Assembly: GCA_964550435.1 (NCBI GenBank) | Contig: CAZJZI010000007.1 | Location: forward strand, 1-64,000 | Source: UBA11400 sp964550435 | GTDB taxonomy: Bacteria; Bacteroidota; Rhodothermia; Balneolales; HLUCCA01 | Direction: 5' to 3' | DNA: 64,000 nucleotides | In this document: positions 58,000-64,000 of the stretch, piece by piece | Layout: each line of letters opens with the position of its first letter | Position numbering within the stretch: the stretch's first letter is position 1 | The notes under the pieces: generated by a model | The model's input: the letters and a program-made list of their open reading frames with translations, nothing else | Database searches by the model: none | What the model was told of the DNA's origin: nothing | Made by a program: the position numbers and the translations under genes

Positions 58000-59678
58000 A
58001 TCCTTGCACTCTCAATAGCAGCACTGGTTACCTTTGCACCACTCATCAGTGTTGCTACTTCCAGAATGTGAGCCTCGTCGTCGAGTTTAGTAATTGATGT
58101 GATTGTCCGGTCGGCGGATTCTGCTTTAGCTACCTTGAAATGGTGATGAGATTGACTTGCAATCTGTGGTTGATGGGTAATTGCGATGATTTGACAAGTA
58201 GATGCCAGGCGGCGCATGGTTCGTCCGACTTTCTCAGCCACTTCTCCACTAATCCCGGTGTCTATTTCATCGAAGATCATGACAGGAAGCGATTGTTCTC
58301 GGGCCAGGATGGATTTTAGCGCAAGCATCACGCGGCTGATTTCTCCACCTGAGGCGGTTTTGGATAGCGGTTTGGGTGATTCTCCCTTGTTTGTGGATAT
58401 AAAAAAGCGCACTGTATCGGCTCCGGTCTCGGTACAAGTTACTCGATCACCTTCGATGTCGATCCATCCGTTTTTGTCGGTATTCCAGACAACATCGACT
58501 CGAAACGCTGCATGTGAAATTCCGAGATGTGCCAGTTCGGCCACGATCGATTCACTGAGTTGGGTTCCGGCGTAGATGCGGGCGTTATGGAGGCGGAGCG
58601 CTGCCAGGGTTAGGGTTTTACGGGAGGCAGCAAGTTTATGCTCCAGTTTTTCGATTTCGATTTCAAAATTATCTGCCAGATTGAGCTTGCTGCGTACATC
58701 ATCGAGGTATTCGAGTAGCTCGGGGACAGTTTTACCGTACTTTTTCTCAAGCTTTCGGATATCCGACTGTCGATTTCTAAGGAATTCGAGTCGGTTGGGA
58801 TTGAATTCGATGGTTGAACGATATCGTTCGGCAAACTGGATGGTTTCCTGGACAGTGATTCGTGCTGCTTCGAATTCTTGCAGGTAGGAACCGAATTCGG
58901 GTTCGATGCGGGCTAAGTCCTCGAGAGCGTGTTCCAGGGTGGTCAAAACTGTGGTAATGTCCAACTCACCATCACCACCAACTGAACTGATCAAAGCAGC
59001 TTTTTGATCCAATATTTCTGCGTTATCCAGCAGACGCATCTCGTTTTCCATTTCTTCAATCTCATCCGGATCCAGCCTGGCCTGCTCGAGTTCCTTGACC
59101 TGAAAGCGGTACAGTTCCTGTTTCTCAATGAGCTGTTGTTCCTGTTTGCGCAAGGATTTAAGCTCACGATCCAGCGTGGTATAGCTGTCAAAATGAGTTT
59201 TATAATCTCGAAGAGCTGCAATTACTTCTGCATCTACATCCAACACCAGCTGGTGATTCTCTTCACGGAGTAAAAGCTGATGGTCGTGTTGTCCGTGAAG
59301 GTCGACCAACTGGTCCCCAACTGCTTTTAGCACAGAGATTGCAACAGGAGTATCATTGATAAATGCCCTACTACCCGAATCACGAATTTCTCTGCGTAAA
59401 ATGAGTTCTGAGCCGATTTCAACTTCTGCTTCCTTAAGCAACGATTCCAGCACTGGATTCTTACTGGGTAAAGCAATTATCGCTTCGGCGATGGCCTTCG
59501 ATGCCCCTGACCGAATGACTTCGGTGTCGGCACGTTCTCCAAGAATCATGTTCAACGCACCTACCAGAATCGACTTTCCGGCACCAGTTTGTCCCGTAAT
59601 TATATTCAATCCCGCTCCGGGATGAATCTCGAGTTCATCGATTAACGCAAAATCTTTAACGTAGATCGTTTTAATCAC
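57978..59678 (-). CDS. recN: DNA repair protein RecN
   Basis: A 566-residue SMC-like ATPase that helps double-strand break repair. Walker A is GQTGAGKSILVGAL (residues 29-42); a coiled-coil middle part (about 155-370) is followed by the signature TASGGEISRVMLALKSIL and Walker B MIFDEIDTGISG. All parts are present. The hairpin at its 3' end includes its stop codon. It is monocistronic. Confidence 0.95.
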   Translation of the reverse strand: MIKTIYVKDFALIDELEIHPGAGLNIITGQTGAGKSILVGALNMILGERADTEVIRSGASKAIAEAIIALPSKNPVLESLLKEAEVEIGSELILRREIRDSGSRAFINDTPVAISVLKAVGDQLVDLHGQHDHQLLLREENHQLVLDVDAEVIAALRDYKTHFDSYTTLDRELKSLRKQEQQLIEKQELYRFQVKELEQARLDPDEIEEMENEMRLLDNAEILDQKAALISSVGGDGELDITTVLTTLEHALEDLARIEPEFGSYLQEFEAARITVQETIQFAERYRSTIEFNPNRLEFLRNRQSDIRKLEKKYGKTVPELLEYLDDVRSKLNLADNFEIEIEKLEHKLAASRKTLTLAALRLHNARIYAGTQLSESIVAELAHLGISHAAFRVDVVWNTDKNGWIDIEGDRVTCTETGADTVRFFISTNKGESPKPLSKTASGGEISRVMLALKSILAREQSLPVMIFDEIDTGISGEVAEKVGRTMRRLASTCQIIAITHQPQIASQSHHHFKVAKAESADRTITSITKLDDEAHILEVATLMSGAKVTSAAIESARMLIEQAQ

Positions 59679-59893
59679 GGAATTTTTAATAAAATGAGTT
59701 CAATTTGATGCTAATGTGCTGAATTTATGACCAAATCGGGCACTTTCCAATCCGATCAAAGGCATTGCCTACTTATATGTGTCAAAAAATCGCAATTCCT
59801 TACATGAAAATCGTTGTGAAAAAAAGGAGACCCCATTAAGCCGGAAAAATGATTAACTTGCGGGTTCATTCATCGATTATTTTTAAAGTATTC

Positions 59894-62290
59894 ATGGCCA
59901 AGAAAAAACAGCTCTCCGATCCAGAAATCATGATTCCGGAATTGTTGATTGAGGAATTTGACGCCTCCAATGAATATCAACTGCCGGTATTACCCCTGCG
60001 TGACACCCTGATATTTCCATATTCCATGTTCCCGATACTCGTGGGACGGGATACTAGTCTGGCTGCAGTTGAAGCAGCAATGATGGGAACACAATATATA
60101 TTCCTACTTACCCAACGGGATCCCGATCAGGATGACCCTACGATCGACGATCTTTACAAGTATGGAACAATCGCTAAGGTGATGCAAGTTCTTCGATTAC
60201 CGAATAACCTGATGAAGGTTCTTGTGAGCGGAGTCACGGTCGGTAAGGTAAAGTCCGTTTCAACCAGTGAAGCTGGTTGGTTTGAATCCAAAGTCACGCC
60301 TGTTATCCTTCCGGATCCGAAAAGTAAACTCGTTTTCAAGACACTGAATCGTCGAACTCGCGAGAAGTTTGAGAAGTTTGTGTTGATGAACAGCGAACTA
60401 CCTGAAGAGGTCCTATTGGGATTCGATCCAGAATCTGATCCTGCCAAGCAGTTGTACTACATGGCTTCGTATCTGGATCTGGACCTGAAAGACCGTCAGA
60501 AATTGATTGAAAAGCGCACTATCGAGGAGCAATACAAGTTTTTCCTCACACAACTGACCAGTGAGCTTGAGGTGATGGAAGTTTCCAATCGAATTACTGA
60601 GAAAGTCCACGAAGACATACAGGAATCTCAGAAGAAGTTTTTCATTCAAGAGCAAATCCGGGCACTTCAGGAAGAACTTGATCAGAATGACTTTGGCGAT
60701 CCGGAGTTGATACGGCTCAAAGAGATTATTGATGGCCTTGTAATGAGCGTGGATGCCAAAGCAAAGGTGTTGGAAGAGCTTGATCGACTGAAGAAAACCC
60801 CTCAAATGTCGCCTGAGTATACTGTATCACGAAATTATATCGACTGGATCATCTCATTGCCATGGGGTACCTACACTTCCGATAATCTGAATATCAAAGT
60901 GGTTGAAAGTGAACTTGAAAAAGATCATTTCGGACTTGAAAAGCCAAAAGAACGGATTTTAGAATATATAGCAGTCCTAAATCTTGTGAAGTCGATCAAG
61001 AGTCAGATTTTGTGTTTTGTTGGACCTCCGGGTACCGGAAAAACATCGTTGGCAAAATCAATTGCTGATGCTCTTGGACGAAAAATGGTGCGAATTGCCC
61101 TGGGTGGGGTGAATGATGAAGCTGAAATTCGTGGGCATCGTAAGACGTACATTGGATCTATGCCAGGTCGTATCATCCAGGGAATCAAAAAGGCGGGATC
61201 TATGAATCCAGTTATTATTCTGGATGAAATTGACAAACTGAGTCATGATTTCCGGGGTGATCCCTCATCAGCTGTGCTTGAGGTTTTGGATCCGGAGCAA
61301 AACGACACGTTTAATGATCATTACCTGGACCTGGATTTTGACTTATCTCAGGTCATGTTCATTACAACTGCAAATGTTGCCAGCCAGATTCAGCCAGCAC
61401 TGCTTGACCGAATGGAGATAATCAACCTTCCAGGATATCTTGAGCATGATAAATTGGAGATTGCCCGTCGCCATCTGCTTCCAAAATTGTATGTTTCGCA
61501 TGGACTTAATCCGGATAAAATTACAATTACTGACGAGGCTATCATGCGTGTCATACGTAGTTACACGGGTGAAGCTGGGGTACGTCAACTTGAGCAACAA
61601 TTGGCTTCGGTTTGTCGAAAACTTGCTCGTATTCAGGTAAATAAGAAAGCCGAAGGTAAACGAGTAAGTAAGATCAATGTCGACGAGAAGAAAGTAGTTG
61701 AATTACTTGGCGTTGAGCGTTACAGGGATCGGGAACTGGATAAAGTCGACAAGATAGGTTCTATTAACGGGCTTGCATGGACTTCGACAGGTGGTTCTAT
61801 TCTTCAAATCGATGTAGCGGCAGTTAAAGGGAAGTCCAAGTTTACACTCACCGGACAACTGGGCGATGTGATGAAAGAATCGGCTCATGCTGCATTGACT
61901 TATATACGGTCCAATGCAGATCGGTTTGGTATTGATGATACTTACTTTGAGTCACATGAATTTCACCTGCATATTCCGGAGGGAGCCATTCCAAAGGATG
62001 GTCCGAGTGCCGGACTGGCGATGGCTCTTGCGATTTTGTCATTATTGACCGGACGACCGATACGGCACGATATCGCGCTTACCGGTGAGATCACAATCCG
62101 TGGCGAAGTATATGCTATTGGTGGATTAAATGAGAAATTGCTAGCTGCACAGCGAAACCGGATTTCAAAAGTCATTATTCCATCGGATAATGTGAAGGAT
62201 TTGGCTGATATTCCTGAAAAAGTGAAACAAGGGCTCGAAATTATTTCCGTATCGACAGTTGATGACGCGTTAGAACATATTTTTATATAG
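59894..62290 (+). CDS. lon: ATP-dependent protease Lon
   Basis: A 798-residue cytoplasmic protease. The N-terminal LON domain (about 35-240), a coiled region (FFIQEQIRALQEELDQND), Walker A CFVGPPGTGKTSLAKSIA, Walker B PVIILDEIDKL, and the protease domain with PKDGPSAGLAMALAI (catalytic Ser) and the GGLNEKLLAAQRN lysine are all present. The start at 59894 (MAKKKQ) fits the family; an upstream in-frame ATG at 59849 adds 15 residues. Its TAG stop is followed directly by a microhairpin. Confidence 0.96.
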   Translation: MAKKKQLSDPEIMIPELLIEEFDASNEYQLPVLPLRDTLIFPYSMFPILVGRDTSLAAVEAAMMGTQYIFLLTQRDPDQDDPTIDDLYKYGTIAKVMQVLRLPNNLMKVLVSGVTVGKVKSVSTSEAGWFESKVTPVILPDPKSKLVFKTLNRRTREKFEKFVLMNSELPEEVLLGFDPESDPAKQLYYMASYLDLDLKDRQKLIEKRTIEEQYKFFLTQLTSELEVMEVSNRITEKVHEDIQESQKKFFIQEQIRALQEELDQNDFGDPELIRLKEIIDGLVMSVDAKAKVLEELDRLKKTPQMSPEYTVSRNYIDWIISLPWGTYTSDNLNIKVVESELEKDHFGLEKPKERILEYIAVLNLVKSIKSQILCFVGPPGTGKTSLAKSIADALGRKMVRIALGGVNDEAEIRGHRKTYIGSMPGRIIQGIKKAGSMNPVIILDEIDKLSHDFRGDPSSAVLEVLDPEQNDTFNDHYLDLDFDLSQVMFITTANVASQIQPALLDRMEIINLPGYLEHDKLEIARRHLLPKLYVSHGLNPDKITITDEAIMRVIRSYTGEAGVRQLEQQLASVCRKLARIQVNKKAEGKRVSKINVDEKKVVELLGVERYRDRELDKVDKIGSINGLAWTSTGGSILQIDVAAVKGKSKFTLTGQLGDVMKESAHAALTYIRSNADRFGIDDTYFESHEFHLHIPEGAIPKDGPSAGLAMALAILSLLTGRPIRHDIALTGEITIRGEVYAIGGLNEKLLAAQRNRISKVIIPSDNVKDLADIPEKVKQGLEIISVSTVDDALEHIFI

Positions 62291-62395
62291 GCTCAACTGC
62301 GTTGAGCGTTTGTACCATCAGAATGGCGTTGGTGGTCGTTACGCGACCGTTGGAGCTTCGCGGTTGGGTTCTTCGTGAGACAAAGAATTTGTACT
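62291..62395. repeat. Microhairpins after lon
   Basis: Right after the lon stop comes GCTCAAC-TGC-GTTGAGC (62291-62307), then linker GTTTGT, then less regular hairpins such as GGTCG-TTACG-CGACC and short GTTGG linkers. The stretch ends at the SRP RNA promoter. There is no gene in the 62291-62430 interval. Confidence 0.7.
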
Positions 62396-62425
62396 TTGAT
62401 TGGGGCGGGAAATCCCGTAATATTG
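62395..62425 (+). promoter_or_regulatory. Promoter of the SRP RNA gene
   Basis: TTTG (62395-62398), 19 nt, TAATATTG (62418-62425). The predicted start falls at the RNA's first paired base. A CGGG-AAAT-CCCG palindrome lies between the boxes and may be a binding site. Confidence 0.7.
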
Positions 62426-62430
62426 GAGTC

Positions 62431-62533
62431 TAGGGGTAAGTCTCTTACGACCAGCTCCCTCTGAACTCCGCCAGGACCGGAAGGTAGCAACGGTAAGAGG
62501 TTGTAGCGGTGCGATAGGAGTCGCTTACCCCTA
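62431..62533 (+). ncRNA. ffs: Signal recognition particle RNA (small bacterial 4.5S type)
   Basis: About 103 nt. The core reads CCTCTGAACTCCGCCAGG-ACCGGAAGGTAGCAACGGTAAG with the conserved GGAAG tetraloop and asymmetric loop for Ffh binding. The ends pair: TAGGGGTAAG (62431-62440) with CTTACCCCTA (62524-62533). A T-run follows. The RNA joins Ffh to target nascent membrane proteins. Confidence 0.95.
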
Positions 62534-62540
62534 TTTTTTT
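62524..62540 (+). terminator. Terminator of the SRP RNA
   Basis: The 3' arm of the end stem is followed by TATTTTTTTAT, an intrinsic terminator-like tail. Confidence 0.7.
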
Positions 62541-62692
62541 ATGCAGCTTTACTGTGTTTGGGTGACTTTGTCACGGGTGTGCTCGTTTCACGAGCGTTTG
62601 TGCAGCTTCACTGCGGAGGGCTTTACATTTCTCGCACAGCAAAGCTGTACCTACGAATGCGCAAGCATTCCCCACCGATTTGCTTAGCAAAC
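62541..62692. repeat. Array of six microhairpins after the SRP RNA
   Basis: Hairpins include GTGAC-TTT-GTCAC (62562-62574), GCTCGT-TTC-ACGAGC (62581-62595), GCAG-CTTCA-CTGC, ACAGC-AAA-GCTGT (62636-62648), GAATGC-GCAA-GCATTC (62655-62670) and TTTGC-TTA-GCAAA (62679-62691). GTTTGGG, GTTTGT and CAAACCC form linkers. No gene is visible. Confidence 0.8.
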
Positions 62693-62693
62693 C

Positions 62694-64000
62694 CTATTCA
62701 TACCTCAGACTTTCGATGGGATTCCTGCTTGCAGCTTTTACGGTCTGCAATGAAACAGTCACAAACGCGATAACTAATGTGATAATGAAAGTGACCACCA
62801 ATGCAATGACGCTAACTTCTACCCGATAAGCAAAATTCTCCAGCCATTCATTCATTAGCCAGTAGACGAGCGGAAGTGCGATCACATTTGCGATGAGTAC
62901 AAGACGGATAAACTCGCTGGAAAGGAGCAGAACAATGTTCGAAACTGACGCTCCCAGTACTTTTCTGATTCCAATGGTCTTGGATTTACGCTGTGTACTG
63001 TAAGATGCCAGCCCAAAGAGTCCGATACAAGAAATGATGATGCTAATCAGGCTAAAGAATCCAGAGACTTCGGCCAGCCGCTCTTCGTTTTCATACTGCT
63101 CACGGAGTCTGGTATCCAAATAAAAGTATTCAAACGGACGTGTAGGGTCCAGCTCTTCCCATTTTTCTTGAAGGTAGGCCAGTATCTCGCTATGGTCATT
63201 GCCGGCCAGTTTTACTCCCAAATAACTGATGTGAGTAGGGAAAAACGGTGGCATCTCGATAACTAAAGGCTCGATTTGTTTTCTTAAATCCGAGAAATTG
63301 AAATTTTTCACCACACCAATAACCCGTTTACTGCGTCCATCACGGCGAATTTCACGTCCGAGTGCCTGATCCGGTGTACCCCATCCAGCTAATGCAATAA
63401 GTGCTTCATTTACGACTAATCCGTCAGTTGCATCCGTTCCGAAATCTCTATTGAAAAATCTTCCTGCGGCTAACTCCAATCCAAATGTTTTCTCAGCATC
63501 GTAGGTGATGTAGTAAAATGGCAATGTCTCACTGTCACCACCTTTATATCCCTCAAGCTGGTAAGCATAAGTACTGAAGTCATTGCCAATAATCGAGCTG
63601 ATACCAGTAGCAGATATCACCTGCGGATTGTTGGTTACTTGCTCGTGGTACGTGTCGAAATAGAATATCAATCTCGTGAATGCTGTTGGAATCATGACCA
63701 CGTGTTCATGATCAAATCCGAGCCTCTGATTTCGTAATAACTCAATTTGATTAAAAACGGTCCATGTTCCGGCAATGAGCATAGATGCAACAGCAAATTG
63801 TACAACCACTAGTCCATTACTGACTCGCATGGATGAACTTTTGCCTGGTGTTCCGGTTTTGAACAACGTCATTGGAGACCATGATGACATCACAAGAGCC
63901 GGATAAATTCCTGCGACCAGTGTAACACACAGGACTAGACTGGTTGCGAATAGCCAGAAGTTCAGATCCAGGAGACTCTGGATTGTCAATAATTTGCCTG
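62694..64000 (-). CDS. MacB/FtsX-type ABC permease, 5' part outside the window
   Basis: At least 431 residues of the C-terminal part of an ABC permease. It has a helix pair near WLFATSLVLCVTLVAGIYPALV, a MacB periplasmic domain (FYFDTYHEQVTNNPQVISATGISSIIGNDFS), and a final FtsX domain (GLFGLASYSTQRKSKTIGIRKVLGASVSNIVLLLSSEFIRLVLIANVIALPLV, several helices). The RKSKTIGIRKVLGAS stretch is typical of FCB FtsX-like proteins of about 800 residues, so the gene continues beyond 64000. ABC partners are not visible. The stop (CTA on plus strand, 62694-62696) lies just after the microhairpin array. Confidence 0.9.
   Translation of the reverse strand, partial: GKLLTIQSLLDLNFWLFATSLVLCVTLVAGIYPALVMSSWSPMTLFKTGTPGKSSSMRVSNGLVVVQFAVASMLIAGTWTVFNQIELLRNQRLGFDHEHVVMIPTAFTRLIFYFDTYHEQVTNNPQVISATGISSIIGNDFSTYAYQLEGYKGGDSETLPFYYITYDAEKTFGLELAAGRFFNRDFGTDATDGLVVNEALIALAGWGTPDQALGREIRRDGRSKRVIGVVKNFNFSDLRKQIEPLVIEMPPFFPTHISYLGVKLAGNDHSEILAYLQEKWEELDPTRPFEYFYLDTRLREQYENEERLAEVSGFFSLISIIISCIGLFGLASYSTQRKSKTIGIRKVLGASVSNIVLLLSSEFIRLVLIANVIALPLVYWLMNEWLENFAYRVEVSVIALVVTFIITLVIAFVTVSLQTVKAASRNPIESLRYE

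Noticed and set aside
59701..59893. Heat-shock (CIRCE-like) operator before lon
   Set aside because: No TTAGCACTC inverted repeat or other clear heat-shock site was found in this spacer.

Overview
The window looks like part of a draft or metagenome-assembled genome from the Fibrobacteres-Chlorobi-Bacteroidetes side of the tree, most likely Bacteroidota, Balneolota or Rhodothermota. Four things point there. The recognisable promoters follow the TTTG-N19-21-TAnnTTTG pattern (clearest before the SRP RNA, the gntR-like gene and the yeeE-like gene). folP and cdaA are neighbours. The families include Reg_prop/Y_Y_Y histidine kinases, DUF4922, WbqC and a YpdA-type reductase. Shine-Dalgarno sequences are scarce. 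Two runs of N (100 and 10 bases) are assembly gaps. I cannot fix the species. I see no tRNA, rRNA, CRISPR array, insertion sequence or prophage.

Layout. 0-3 kb: a Reg_prop sensor kinase broken by an assembly gap. 3.2-8.4 kb: an inositol cluster with inositol-phosphate synthase, a CTP:inositol-phosphate cytidylyltransferase-like protein, a CDP-alcohol phosphotransferase, a phospholipase D/cardiolipin-synthase-like enzyme and a PimA-like glycosyltransferase. Together they suggest an unusual route to inositol phospholipids and glycosylated derivatives through CDP-inositol. 8.5-11.1 kb: a five-PAS sensor kinase. 11.2-16.4 kb: GT2, a DUF4922 phosphorylase-like protein, a NagZ-like GH3 and a cysteine-desulfurase-like enzyme. 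16.5-21.8 kb: a tight ArsR-AlkB-GT25-ABC exporter-Wzi operon. 21.7-28.6 kb: a pentapeptide-like surface repeat protein, an AbgT transporter, a nucleotidyltransferase, an Ada-like repair protein, YajQ and a HigBA-type toxin-antitoxin pair. 28.7-40.2 kb: NRAMP-PxpA, a CE2 esterase, RecJ, prephenate dehydratase, DnaN, a methyltransferase, ComEC and a small outer-membrane protein.

40.4-45.8 kb is a sulfur regulon: SulP, MBL-rhodanese and two YeeE/YedE half-transporters. It is divergent from a GntR/UTRA regulator, and three matching operator-like repeats sit in and beside the shared promoter region. 45.9-55.5 kb carries a 7TM hybrid kinase, YpdA, a GNAT enzyme, a fused FAD/Fe-S 2-hydroxyacid dehydrogenase, WbqC, CdaA, FolP and a ferredoxin. 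55.7-64 kb carries XseB-Dxs, RecN, Lon, the SRP RNA and the 3' part of a MacB/FtsX permease gene.

The spacers are as striking as the genes. Many are built of degenerate 7-bp tandem units that start exactly at stop codons. Others hold strings of tiny hairpins (5-7 bp stems, usually 3-nt loops) with different stems but shared GTTTGGG-like linkers. A longer hairpin repeat occurs twice with a compensatory base-pair change. These elements, the inositol cluster and the GntR operator set are the main candidates for follow-up.
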